Made by a program: the position numbers and the translations under genes. The notes beneath the pieces are model-generated. The model made no database searches, was not told the DNA's origin, and saw only the letters and a list, made by a program, of their open reading frames with translations. 64,000 bases of DNA from contig DASZBS010000121.1 in the NCBI GenBank assembly GCA_035943995.1, positions 62,001 through 126,000 on the forward strand, read 5' to 3'. Origin of the DNA: Vulcanimicrobium sp035943995 (lineage in GTDB: Bacteria > Vulcanimicrobiota > Vulcanimicrobiia > Vulcanimicrobiales > Vulcanimicrobiaceae). Of the stretch, positions 43,957-51,964 are shown piece by piece (the first letter of the stretch is position 1; every line of letters starts with the position of its first letter).

Positions 43957-44232
43957 GTCGATCATGATCCGGCGCTGGCCTACATTGATGCTGCGGATCG
44001 CGTGATCCCAGAACGTCAGCACGCGAACGACCACCGGCCGCAGCGCCGCAACGACGGCGCGTGCTCGGGCCGACACCGAGAGCACGTCGCGCTGCCAGGC
44101 GGGATGATCGCGCGGCAGCGTCGCGTGCAACTCCGCGTCGGTGTCGGCGACGTGCGCGGACGCGATCGCGAGCGGCGCGGTCGCGAGTGCGTTCGCGTCG
44201 AGCGCCGGGCCCGGGGCGGCGGCGTCCTTCAT
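43930..44232 (-). CDS. small protein of unknown function at the end of the flagellar cluster
   Basis: 100 aa from MKDAAAPGPALDANALATAP. Its ATG overlaps the sigma-factor stop (ATGA), so it belongs to the same transcript. The sequence is Ala-rich at first, then basic (SVSARARAVVAALRPVVVRV) and ends GQRRIMIDPSGCYRLR. No domain is recognised. By position it may be a regulator or secretion partner of the rod proteins, but nothing in the sequence shows this. Confidence 0.5.
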   Translation of the reverse strand: MKDAAAPGPALDANALATAPLAIASAHVADTDAELHATLPRDHPAWQRDVLSVSARARAVVAALRPVVVRVLTFWDHAIRSINVGQRRIMIDPSGCYRLR

Positions 44233-44915
44233 CCGGTCGCCGTCAGCTCGGCGCTTCCCGTCAGCTCGGCATGCAGTTGCCGCAGCGCGAGCAGGTGCAG
44301 TTGCGACACGCGCTGCGGCGAGACGTTGAGCGGGGCGACCATGGCGCGCAGCGGCTGCTCGCCGAAGTAGTGCGCCATCACGATGCTGCGCTGGCGCTGC
44401 GGCAGCGCAGCGATCGCGCGGCGCATGCACTCGCGCTCGAGGCGTTCGATCATGATGGTCTGCGGGTCGGCGGAATGATCGAGTAACAGGCGTTCGCTGC
44501 GCGGCAGGGGCGTGTCGAGCGACAGCGCGTTGCGGCGGTGCGCTTCGGTCCGCGCAGGTACGAGCGGCGGCGTGATGCGCTCCATCGCGCCCGGGCTCGG
44601 CAGCGTGCCCAGCTCTTGGGCCAGCGCGTAGCGCGCGCGGTCCGCTAGGCGCAGCGTTCGGCGCATTCGCTCGGGCACGGGATCGGCCCGCCGGACGCCG
44701 TTGAGCACCGCGCCCAGGATCAAGCGGCGCGCGTAATTTTCCAGCGGCACGCCGCGCGTGGGGTCGAATCCGTCGACCGCGCGGATCAGCCCGACGCAGC
44801 CGTCGCCGATGAGGTCGTCGAGCTCGCTGCTGGGCACCATGCGGTGCACGCGGCGCGCGATGTAGCGCACGATCGGCAGCAGCGCGCGGATGCGCGCCTC
44901 ACGCGCCTCGCTCAT
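44229..44915 (-). CDS. fliA: sigma-70 family factor, FliA (sigma-28)-like
   Basis: 228 aa. Region 2 is clear: VRYIARRVHRMVPSSELDDL, IGDGCVGLIRAVDGFDPTRG, PLENYARRLILGAVLN. Region 3 follows, and region 4 is IAALPQRQRSIVMAHYFGEQ then NVSPQRVSQLHLLALRQL. Length and domain set (2, 3, 4 without 1.1) fit sigma-28-type factors that read late flagellar genes. Location directly downstream of rod genes supports that. It overlaps both neighbours by four bases. flgM, its usual antagonist, is not evident here. Confidence 0.78.
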   Translation of the reverse strand: MSEAREARIRALLPIVRYIARRVHRMVPSSELDDLIGDGCVGLIRAVDGFDPTRGVPLENYARRLILGAVLNGVRRADPVPERMRRTLRLADRARYALAQELGTLPSPGAMERITPPLVPARTEAHRRNALSLDTPLPRSERLLLDHSADPQTIMIERLERECMRRAIAALPQRQRSIVMAHYFGEQPLRAMVAPLNVSPQRVSQLHLLALRQLHAELTGSAELTATG

Positions 44916-45049
44916 CGCCGCACCTTGCGCACGAACAGATCGTCGGCGACGCTCCCGAGCGCGATCTCCGCCACCGGCCCGAGCCCCTGCACGAGCGGCT
45001 TGAGGATCTCGCGGAACAACACCGCGTTCATCACGTCGCGCGCCGCCAT
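44912..45049 (-). CDS. 45-aa protein, possibly FlgJ-like rod-binding
   Basis: MAARDVMNAVLFREILKPLV then QGLGPVAEIALGSVADDLFV ends in RKVRR. The pattern F..IL.PL....G.....G...D.L resembles the N-terminal rod-binding segment of FlgJ, which in many lineages is a short stand-alone protein. It lies between flgG (13 nt upstream) and the sigma factor (ATGA overlap). An upstream in-frame ATG at 45136 would run into flgG. Assignment rests mainly on position. Confidence 0.4.
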   Translation of the reverse strand: MAARDVMNAVLFREILKPLVQGLGPVAEIALGSVADDLFVRKVRR

Positions 45050-45062
45050 CTCGGGGCGCGGG

Positions 45063-45788
45063 TCAGCCGCGGTGGAGGTTGTTGGCGATGCGCAGCATCT
45101 CATCGGCCGCCTGCACTCCCTTTGCGTTGGCCTCATACGCGCGCTGCGCGCCGAGGATTTGCATCATTGCCTCGATCACCGAGACGTTCGAACGTTCCAG
45201 CATCCCGAACGCGAGCGCCGGACCGTCGCGCCCGCCGGGCGCGAACAATCGCGCGCGGCCCGATGCGTCCGTCGCGGCGAACAGCGTCGCACCGAGCGCG
45301 TGCAGCGCTTCCGGCGACGCGAACGACGCGAGCCGCAGGTGCGCGATCGTGCGATCTTTCGCAGCCGGCGTGTCGATCGCGACGCGACCGTCGCGTTCGA
45401 CGCGCACGGCTAGCGCGTCGGCGGGGATGCGCACGCCGGACAGCGCCCAGCCGGCGCTGTTGCGCAGCATGCCGTCGGACTGTCGCGCGAACTCGCCGTT
45501 GCGCGTATACGCGCGCGCTCCGCCGCGCTCGACGACGAAGAATCCCGGCCCGTCGATCGCGACGTCGAACGCCCCACCGCTGCGCACGAGCTTGCCCTGC
45601 GCGAACACGGCGTGCTTGCCGACTCCCGTCGTGCCGAGCCCGAGCGACCCGGCGCGCACGTCTGCGAACGTCGCCGCGGCACCTTTGAATCCGGCGACGT
45701 CGGCGTTGGCGAGGTTGTCGGCGACGATCTCGAGCTGCGTCTGCTGTGCGGCCATCCCGCTGGCCGCGGCGTACATCGCGCGGTTCAT
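45063..45788 (-). CDS. flgG: flagellar basal-body rod protein FlgG
   Basis: 241 aa. MNRAMYAAASGMAAQQTQLE, EIVADNLANADVAGFKG is the family N-terminal signature. FDVAIDGPGFFVVERGGARA and YTRNGEFARQSDG are the central hook-basal-body domain. NVSVIEAMMQILGAQRAYEANAKG and the tail ADEMLRIANNL are the C-terminal coiled coil. It builds the distal rod through the peptidoglycan layer. Its ATG overlaps the stop of the flgF-like gene. Confidence 0.87.
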   Translation of the reverse strand: MNRAMYAAASGMAAQQTQLEIVADNLANADVAGFKGAAATFADVRAGSLGLGTTGVGKHAVFAQGKLVRSGGAFDVAIDGPGFFVVERGGARAYTRNGEFARQSDGMLRNSAGWALSGVRIPADALAVRVERDGRVAIDTPAAKDRTIAHLRLASFASPEALHALGATLFAATDASGRARLFAPGGRDGPALAFGMLERSNVSVIEAMMQILGAQRAYEANAKGVQAADEMLRIANNLHRG

Positions 45789-46372
45789 CGTACGCGCACC
45801 ACGTCGTTCGCGGTCTTGTCGCGCGTCGCGTCGATCGCGAGCAGCGTCTTCTGCGCGGTCTCGAACGCGCGTTGCGCGGTGAGGATCGCGAGCGTCTCGC
45901 CGATCGGGTTCACCGTGCTGGTTTCCAGCGCGCCGGCGAGCAGATGCGTGCCCGGCGGCAGCGGGATGCGGTCCACGACGCGGCCGCCGTCGCGCACCGT
46001 ACCGTCGGCGTCGATCTTCGCGTGCTCCGATACGCGCAGCGCGCCGTGCGCGCCGTGCAGCCGCCGGCCGCGGTCGTCGATCAGCCAGCCGTCACGGTCG
46101 CGGGTGAACGCGCCGCTGCGTGTCGTATCGTCGCCGACACGGAACGCGCCGTCGCCCAGCAGCGCCAGGTCGAAGGCGCGCCCAGTGCTGCGCACCGCGC
46201 CCTGTTCGTGCGTTGCGCGCGCGGTGACCGTGAGGCCGCGCTCGGTCAGCGCGACCGTGGCGGCGCTCTTGCGGTAGCCGTCGGTCGAGGCGTTCGCGAG
46301 GTTGTGCGTCGCGACGTCGAGCTGCGCGCGCGCCGCCCGCATCGCGCTCGTGGTCCAATCCAATCCGTCCAT
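45785..46372 (-). CDS. flagellar rod protein, FlgF-like
   Basis: 195 aa, shorter than usual FlgF (about 250). MDGLDWTTSAMRAARAQLDV, THNLANASTDGYRKSA is the rod signature, and FDLALLGDGAFRVGDDTTRS, GAFTRDRDGWLIDD the central part. NPIGETLAILTAQRAFETAQ closes it. It is the first gene of a five-gene unit. Whether it is FlgF or an FlgC/FlgB-like rod subunit is not certain. The 180 bp upstream, toward the divergent gene at 46553, show no clear sigma-28 promoter that I can identify. Confidence 0.72.
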   Translation of the reverse strand: MDGLDWTTSAMRAARAQLDVATHNLANASTDGYRKSAATVALTERGLTVTARATHEQGAVRSTGRAFDLALLGDGAFRVGDDTTRSGAFTRDRDGWLIDDRGRRLHGAHGALRVSEHAKIDADGTVRDGGRVVDRIPLPPGTHLLAGALETSTVNPIGETLAILTAQRAFETAQKTLLAIDATRDKTANDVVRVR

Positions 46373-46552
46373 ACCGCGATGGTCGCGGGTCGGGATGACC
46401 GCGGTTTTGCGCGAATGTTGCGAGGCGAAGCCGTGGTTTGCGGGTAGGGGTCAGCGGGTCGCCCGGGCGGCCATCACGGAATCATCGGGCCGGATGGCGT
46501 AACCCCCAGGTCAAGCCCGGCGGGGACGGTTCCGCCGGTCGAGAGGATACGG

Positions 46553-47179
46553 ATGCAGATCGGGATCTTGGGCTCCGGCAACATCGGAGGGAACGCCGCT
46601 CGCGTGTTTGCGCGGGCCGGCCATCGGGTGCGTATCGCCAACTCGCGCGGTCCCGAGTCGCTGAAGGCGCTGGTCGCGGAGATCGGCCCGAACGCCGAGG
46701 CGACGACCGCGCAGGACGCCGTCGACGCGAGCGACATCGTGCTCATCGCGGTCCCGTGGACCAAGCGCGAGGAGGCTCTCGGCGAGATCGAGGGCTGGGA
46801 CGACAAAATCGTCATCGACGCGATGAACCCGTACACCGAGGACTTCGAGATCGAGGACCTCGGTTCGAAGACGTCCACCGAGTTCACCCGTGCGCTCGTC
46901 CCCGGCGCCCGGGTGGTCAAGGCGTTCAACACGATCTTCTACAAGCGGCTGGCGACCGAGGGCAAGCCCAAGGGCGAGAAGGGCCGCCTGGCGATTCCGG
47001 TCGCTTCGGACGACTCGGCGGCGAAACGCGTCGTGATCGACCTGATCGACGAGATCGGGTTCGACCCGGTCGACAACGGCGGGCTGGTCGAGGGCGGCCG
47101 CAAGCAGCAGCCCGGGTCGCCGATCTACAACGAACCGATCGGGGCCAAGGAGATGCGCGAGCAACTGGCCCGCGCATAA
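46553..47179 (+). CDS. F420/NADP-dependent oxidoreductase-like protein
   Basis: 208 aa. MQIGILGSGNIGGNAARVFA, RAGHRVRIANSRGPESLKAL is an NAD(P)-binding Rossmann start with the SR pair typical of NADP and F420:NADP oxidoreductases. IVLIAVPWTKREEALGEI, IDAMNPYT, RVVKAFNTIFYKRL and GRLAIPVASDDSAAK follow the Fno/F420_oxidored plan. Whether it uses F420 cannot be told. It stands alone between the divergent flagellar unit and the convergent divIVA group. Confidence 0.75.
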   Translation: MQIGILGSGNIGGNAARVFARAGHRVRIANSRGPESLKALVAEIGPNAEATTAQDAVDASDIVLIAVPWTKREEALGEIEGWDDKIVIDAMNPYTEDFEIEDLGSKTSTEFTRALVPGARVVKAFNTIFYKRLATEGKPKGEKGRLAIPVASDDSAAKRVVIDLIDEIGFDPVDNGGLVEGGRKQQPGSPIYNEPIGAKEMREQLARA

Positions 47180-47211
47180 CCCGGTCCCGGGGCGCCCGGC
47201 CGCAGCCGGAA

Positions 47212-47787
47212 CTACTCGACGAGCTGGTGCGTCGGTGACCCGTTGTTGAGCGGCAGCTGTTCGATCTGATCGGTGTCCGAATCGCCGGCGGCTTCGCTTG
47301 CGCTCGCGGCGGGCGGTGCGGGCTCCGGTGCGGCGGGCGCGACCGGAGTTCGCTCGATCAGCGACAGGTGCGACATCAGCAGCGAGCGCAGCTCGCTCTT
47401 CGCTTTCTCCGCGGTGTCCTGATGGCGTTGGGCCTCGCGGCGGGACTCGTCGATGCGCGCGGTGAGCCCCGAGACCTCGCGCTCCGCGGTGAGGCGCGCC
47501 TCTTGCTTGATGAGGTCCGCCTCTTTGTGCGCGGCGGCTTTGACTTCGTCGGCCGTGCGCTGCGCCAGCAGCAGCGTGGACTGCAGCGACTCTTCCATCG
47601 TCTTGAAGTGCGAAAGGCGTTCGCGCAGCTCCGCGATCTCGCCCTGGAGCGCCGCGCGCGCGGTGTTCTCGTCCTCGAGCGTCTCGATGATCTCGTCGAG
47701 GAACTCGTTGACTTCGTTGCGGTCGTAGCCCTGGAGCGACTTCTTGAACTCTTTGTGCTGGATGTCGATGATCGTGATCTTGGCCAT
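47212..47787 (-). CDS. divIVA: DivIVA-domain protein
   Basis: 191 aa. MAKITIIDIQHKEFKKSLQG, YDRNEVNEFLDEIIETLEDE is the membrane-binding DivIVA N-terminal domain; a long coiled coil runs to about residue 140 (LTAEREVSGLTARIDESRRE). The tail is Pro/Ala-rich and disordered. It recognises negatively curved membrane at poles and septa. It lies next to sepF and yggS, the standard Gram-positive-type ylm division cluster. Confidence 0.88.
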   Translation of the reverse strand: MAKITIIDIQHKEFKKSLQGYDRNEVNEFLDEIIETLEDENTARAALQGEIAELRERLSHFKTMEESLQSTLLLAQRTADEVKAAAHKEADLIKQEARLTAEREVSGLTARIDESRREAQRHQDTAEKAKSELRSLLMSHLSLIERTPVAPAAPEPAPPAASASEAAGDSDTDQIEQLPLNNGSPTHQLVE

Positions 47788-48206
47788 CAGCGCAGGTCCT
47801 TGATGCCGAGGATGCCGTCGACGTCGAGCTGCTCGCGCACGCCGGCCGAGTTGACGGTGACGCCGGACGGGACGACGAGGTAGATCGCCTCCGCCAGCTT
47901 CTGAATGCGACCGTCGATGGTGTACGCGACGCCCGACGTGAAGTCGACGACGCGCTGCAAGAGGTTGCGGTCGGCGCCTTGCACGTTGACGATCACCACC
48001 TGGCGCGCGCGGAGCGCGTCGGCGATCTCGGTCACGTCGCCGAACGAGCGCGGCGCGAACACCGCGACCGAGCCGCCGGACCGTCGCGACGCGTCGCTCA
48101 GCGGCACCACGTTGCGCTTCGCGCCGACCTCGTCGGCGTACAGCGCCTCTTCTTCCTCTTCGTCGTGGATCGCGAACAGCGACGTGAATTTGCCGAAAAA
48201 GCTCAT
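47787..48206 (-). CDS. sepF: cell division protein SepF
   Basis: 139 aa. MSFFGKFTSLFAIHDEEEEE starts with the amphipathic membrane-anchor helix. VFAPRSFGDVTEIADALRAR, QVVIVNVQGADRNLLQRVVD and FTSGVAYTIDGRIQKLAEAI are the dimerising SepF domain. It tethers and bundles FtsZ at midcell. Its stop overlaps the divIVA start by one base (TGATG), and its own ATG overlaps the yggS stop. Confidence 0.9.
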   Translation of the reverse strand: MSFFGKFTSLFAIHDEEEEEALYADEVGAKRNVVPLSDASRRSGGSVAVFAPRSFGDVTEIADALRARQVVIVNVQGADRNLLQRVVDFTSGVAYTIDGRIQKLAEAIYLVVPSGVTVNSAGVREQLDVDGILGIKDLR

Positions 48207-48886
48207 GCCAGGGTCCTCTCTCTTGCGGGCCGCGGGCCGAAGATCGCGGTGCCCAAACGCACCATCGTCGAGCCGTGGTGCACCGCGCGCTCCCAATCAC
48301 CGGACATCCCCATCGACAGCGTCGTCCCGCCGACGCGCGCGAACGCGGCGCGCGCAGCGGCGAACGCCGCATCGACGTCACCGTCGAGCGGGCCGATCGC
48401 CATCACGCCGTCGACCGCCAAGCCCTCGTCGCGCAAGCGCGCCGCGAGCGCCGGCGCATCGGCCGGCGGGGTCCCGAACCGTTCGGTGGGCGAGACGTTC
48501 ACTTGCACGAGAACGCGCAAACGGCGCCCGGCGTCGCGCGCCGCCTTCGCCAGCGCCACGCCGGCGTCGAGCCGGTCGACGCTCTGCACCACGTCGAACA
48601 GGTTCGCGATCGCCTTCGCCTTGTTCGTCTGCACGTGGCCGATGAAGTGCTTCGTGCACGGCGGCAGCCCGTCGTACTTCGCGCGCGCCTCTTGCAGATA
48701 GTTCTCGCCCACGTCGCTCAGCCCGGCGGCGAGCGCGGCGAGCACGGCGTCGCGCGGCTGCGCCTTGGTCACGGCAAGGATCGAGACCGAACCGCGCTCA
48801 CGCCCGGACGCCGCGGCGACCTCGTCGACGCGCTCGCGCAACGCCGTCACGCGCTCGGCGACCGTTCCGCCGGCAAGGTGCATCAC
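48203..48886 (-). CDS. yggS: PLP homeostasis protein, YggS/PLPBP family
   Basis: 227 aa. VSILAVTKAQPRDAVLAALA (PLP-lysine K), DVGENYLQEARAKYDGLP, TKHFIGHVQTNKAK and SMGMSGDWERAVHHGSTMVR (phosphate grip) and LGTAIFGPR are signature regions. It binds pyridoxal phosphate and balances vitamin B6 and amino-acid pools. Its last bases overlap sepF by ATGA, as in ylmE-ylmF of Firmicutes. Confidence 0.92.
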   Translation of the reverse strand: MMHLAGGTVAERVTALRERVDEVAAASGRERGSVSILAVTKAQPRDAVLAALAAGLSDVGENYLQEARAKYDGLPPCTKHFIGHVQTNKAKAIANLFDVVQSVDRLDAGVALAKAARDAGRRLRVLVQVNVSPTERFGTPPADAPALAARLRDEGLAVDGVMAIGPLDGDVDAAFAAARAAFARVGGTTLSMGMSGDWERAVHHGSTMVRLGTAIFGPRPARERTLA

Positions 48887-48898
48887 GGAGGAGTTCCT

Positions 48899-49711
48899 TC
48901 ACCGCGCCTCGGTGCGTATCCCGCGCCGGTACGCGCGCACGACGAGCGCGATCCCGATGAAGATTTGCAGCACCGCGACGAACTGCCCGCCGTCGAGCCC
49001 GAGCACGGTGAAGCCCGGCTCGCGCCAGATCTCGGCGACGGAGCGGGTGACGCCGTAGATCGTGAACCACGTCCATGCCACGACGCCGTCCGGCGGGCGC
49101 GAGCGGTACACGAGCAAGATGATCGGCAGGGTGAGGATGTCGAGGATCGCCTCGAAGATCTGCGACGGGTAGCGGTACCCGTCGGGATACGCCTTGAACA
49201 GCACGCAGTACGGGTGGTCCGGCAGGCACAGCTTGCCCGGCAACTCGTCGTTGATGAAGTTCACGATGCGCGTCGTGAAGATGCCGATCGACAGCAGCGG
49301 CACCACCTCGTCGCCGAGGATCCCGAACGTCAGCCCCGGATGCTTGCGCAGGAACAGCACGATCGCGACGATCACGCCGACGAGCGCGCCGTGGAACGCC
49401 ATCCCGCCCTGCCAGATCGCGATGAAGTTCAGCGGGTGCGCAAGGTAGTCGCCGAAGTTGTGCTTCGTGATGACGTCGGCGATCACGAAGCCGGTGCGGC
49501 CACCGATCAGCACGCCGACGAGCGCGTAGACCAAGAAGTCTTGGATCTGATCGGTCGTCAGCCCGAGCCGCCGCCGCCCCGCCGGCCGGTTCATCCACAA
49601 GAAGACGCAGATGAACCCGAACAGGTACGACAGCCCGTACCAGTGGACGGCGACCGGGCCCAGCCGGAACGCGATCGGATCGATGTTCGGATAAACGAAC
49701 CAGTGGTTCAC
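48899..49711 (-). CDS. lgt: prolipoprotein diacylglyceryl transferase
   Basis: 270 aa with seven helices, from a GTG. VAVHWYGLSYLFGFICVFLW, IWQGGMAFHGALVG (catalytic-region His) and IFTTRIVNFINDELPGK (the conserved Arg-Asn block, usually NGELWG) are present. TWFTIYGVTRSVAEIWREPG closes the family pattern. It adds diacylglycerol to the lipobox Cys. lspA on the other strand (50616) does the next step. It ends 12 nt before yggS and forms the first gene of this unit. Confidence 0.9.
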   Translation of the reverse strand: MNHWFVYPNIDPIAFRLGPVAVHWYGLSYLFGFICVFLWMNRPAGRRRLGLTTDQIQDFLVYALVGVLIGGRTGFVIADVITKHNFGDYLAHPLNFIAIWQGGMAFHGALVGVIVAIVLFLRKHPGLTFGILGDEVVPLLSIGIFTTRIVNFINDELPGKLCLPDHPYCVLFKAYPDGYRYPSQIFEAILDILTLPIILLVYRSRPPDGVVAWTWFTIYGVTRSVAEIWREPGFTVLGLDGGQFVAVLQIFIGIALVVRAYRRGIRTEAR

Positions 49712-49843
49712 CCGCCGTGGTTACGGCGCAAGGCTTGCGCAACCTAGCGCAGGCGGCGAAGAAGGGCGCTCCTGCGGAGCCGAGCGGTGCCACGGCGGCG
49801 TACCCAGGCGGGGTTCTGGTGCCGTCTAACACCGGGAGTTGCC

Positions 49844-50569
49844 GTGACCAGCAACGTGAACATCGCGACCGCTTTTCTCGCCGGGCTCGTGTCCTTCGTC
49901 TCGCCGTGCGTCCTGCCGCTGATCCCGGCCTACTTGTCGTTCCTCACCGGCTCCAGCCTCGAGGAGCTCAAGGCACAGGCCGACGCGCGAAGCCGGGCGC
50001 GGGTGATGTTCCATGCCCTCGCGTTCGTGGCGGGATTCACGCTGGTGTTCATGGCCATCGGGCTGTCGGCCAGCGCGCTGGGCTCGGTATTCATCGACTA
50101 CAAGGACTGGATCGCGCGGGTCGGCGGCGTCATCGTGATCGTGCTGGGGCTCAACATGATCGGGGTCTTCAAGATCCCGATGCTCATGATGGACAAGCGC
50201 CTGCAGGTGCGCAGCGCGAACCGCTCCGTGCTCGCGTCGTTCCTCGTCGGGATCGGCTTCGCGGCGGGCTGGTCGCCGTGCATCGGCCCGATCCTCTCGG
50301 GGATCATCCTGCTCGCGTCGCAAGAGAAGTACGGTCCGGCGACGTTCCTGCTGTTCGTCTACTCGATGGGACTCGCCGTCCCGTTCCTCATCACCGCCGC
50401 CGCGATCACGCAGGCGCTGGGCGCGCTCAACCGCGTAAAGCGTTATCTGGGTGCGATCGAGATCGGCGCCGGCGCGTTCCTGGTCGCGACGGGCCTCGTG
50501 CTGATCACCGGCAGCTTCGGCCGCGTCGCCGCCTTCTTCTACCAGCACGTCCCCCTGCCGAGCCTGTGA
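49844..50569 (+). CDS. ccdA: CcdA-family cytochrome c biogenesis/thiol-disulfide transporter
   Basis: 241 aa with six helices from a GTG preceded by GGGAG at good distance; a longer frame from 49787 is less likely. FLAGLVSFVSPCVLPLIPAY and IGFAAGWSPCIGPILSGIIL are the two Pro-Cys motifs of CcdA/DsbD. It carries electrons from cytoplasmic thioredoxin to periplasmic partners. Divergent from lgt; the 130 bp between hold only CG-rich sequence and no clear promoter. lspA follows 46 nt later. Confidence 0.88.
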   Translation: MTSNVNIATAFLAGLVSFVSPCVLPLIPAYLSFLTGSSLEELKAQADARSRARVMFHALAFVAGFTLVFMAIGLSASALGSVFIDYKDWIARVGGVIVIVLGLNMIGVFKIPMLMMDKRLQVRSANRSVLASFLVGIGFAAGWSPCIGPILSGIILLASQEKYGPATFLLFVYSMGLAVPFLITAAAITQALGALNRVKRYLGAIEIGAGAFLVATGLVLITGSFGRVAAFFYQHVPLPSL

Positions 50570-50615
50570 GTCGCGCAGGCCGGAGAGTAGCCGGACGCGT
50601 CGAACCGGGCAGGCC

Positions 50616-51065
50616 GTGATCCTCCTCTGGCTCGTCGCGATCGTCGTCTTTGTGCTCGACTGGTGGGCGAAATCGGTCGTCGTCTCGCACTTCATGCCCT
50701 ACGAGAGCAAGCTCGTGATCCCGCACCTGCTGTGGTTGACGTACGTGCAGAACACGCACGGCGCGTTCGGCATGTTCGGCAACTCGCCGGCGCTGCTGAT
50801 CGTGCTAGCGCTGATCGTGCTGGGCGTGTTCGCCTTCGCGTTCCGCGACGCGGTGAAGCACTCGAACCTCGTGCGCGTCGCGTTCGGGATGATCGTGGGC
50901 GGCGCCGCCGGCAACATCCTCGACCGGCTGCAGCACCAGTCCGTGATCGACTTCATCGACTTCAAGACGATCTGGCCGAACGTGTTCAACGTCGCCGACG
51001 CGTGCATCACGATCGGCGTCGCACTGCTCGTCATCGCGCAGCTGCGCAGCGGGCGACGCGCCTGA
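50616..51065 (+). CDS. lspA: signal peptidase II (lipoprotein)
   Basis: 149 aa from a GTG with four helices. WLTYVQNTHGAFGMFGNSP is the conserved N-T-G-A-F block. The catalytic aspartates are in GGAAGNILDRL and NVFNVADACITIG. It removes the signal peptide from diacylglyceryl-prolipoproteins made by Lgt. rluD overlaps its stop; the pair lspA-rluD is conserved in many bacteria. Confidence 0.92.
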   Translation: MILLWLVAIVVFVLDWWAKSVVVSHFMPYESKLVIPHLLWLTYVQNTHGAFGMFGNSPALLIVLALIVLGVFAFAFRDAVKHSNLVRVAFGMIVGGAAGNILDRLQHQSVIDFIDFKTIWPNVFNVADACITIGVALLVIAQLRSGRRA

Positions 51066-51964
51066 CCCACGTCGCCGGCGACGACGAGCGCGGCACGCGG
51101 CTCGACGTGCTGCTGGCGCGCCTCTCCGGCTACTCGCGCTCGCACGTCGCGACGGCGCTGCGCGCCGGCGCTGCGACCGTGAACGGCGCGGCGGGGAAAC
51201 CCAGCACACTGCTCGAGCCCGGCGACCGCGTGGAGTACACGATCGAACCGCCGCGCGTGCTCGGCGCGGAGCCCGAAGCGATCCCGCTCGACGTCGTGTA
51301 TGAGGACGACGACCTGCTCGTCGTCGACAAGCCCGCGGGGATGGTAACGCATCCCGCGCACGGCGCGACGGACGGCACGCTCGTCAACGCGCTGCTCGCG
51401 CACGTGGCCGTGCTCCCCGGCGAGCGGTTGCGCGCGGGGCTCGTGCACCGGCTCGACCGCGACACCTCGGGGCTGCTGCTGGTCGCCAAGACCGACGCGT
51501 CGCTGGGCACGCTCGGGCGCGCGATGCAGGCGCGCTACATCGAGCGCGAATACCGCGGCATCGTGATCGGCGTGCCGGACGACCCGGAAGGCACGATCCG
51601 CGGCGCAATCGGTCGCGACCCGCGCAACCGCATGAAGTACGCGATACGCAGCGAGGGCAAGCCCGCCGTGACGCACTACGCGCTGCGCGAGCGGCTGGTG
51701 GGCACGAGCGAGCTGACGTTCCGGCTGGAGACCGGGCGCACGCACCAAATCCGCGTGCACATGGCCGCGCTCGGCCATCCGGTGGTCAACGACGCGATCT
51801 ACGGACGCAGCGACTCGCGGCTGCCGCTCCCCGGCCAGGCGCTGCACGCCTGGCGCTTGCGATTCAAGCACCCGCGCACGAAGCAGATGATGTCGTTCGA
51901 GAGCGAGCCGCCGCCGGAATACCTGGCGGCACTCGAGATGCTTCGCGCTCCGACATCGGGATGA
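51062..51964 (+). CDS. rluD: 23S rRNA pseudouridine synthase RluD family
   Basis: About 300 aa. An S4 domain (RGTRLDVLLARLSGYSRSHV) precedes the catalytic domain, with GLVHRLDRDTSGLLLVAKTD holding the catalytic Asp, LETGRTHQIRVHMAALGHPV and the KHPRTKQMM tail. It modifies U in helix 69 type sites. No ATG, GTG or TTG occurs at the natural start. A CTG at 51062, overlapping the lspA TGA, gives LTHVAGDDERG. The next upstream option is GTG at 51002, 63 nt inside lspA. Confidence 0.88.
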   Translation: MTHVAGDDERGTRLDVLLARLSGYSRSHVATALRAGAATVNGAAGKPSTLLEPGDRVEYTIEPPRVLGAEPEAIPLDVVYEDDDLLVVDKPAGMVTHPAHGATDGTLVNALLAHVAVLPGERLRAGLVHRLDRDTSGLLLVAKTDASLGTLGRAMQARYIEREYRGIVIGVPDDPEGTIRGAIGRDPRNRMKYAIRSEGKPAVTHYALRERLVGTSELTFRLETGRTHQIRVHMAALGHPVVNDAIYGRSDSRLPLPGQALHAWRLRFKHPRTKQMMSFESEPPPEYLAALEMLRAPTSG

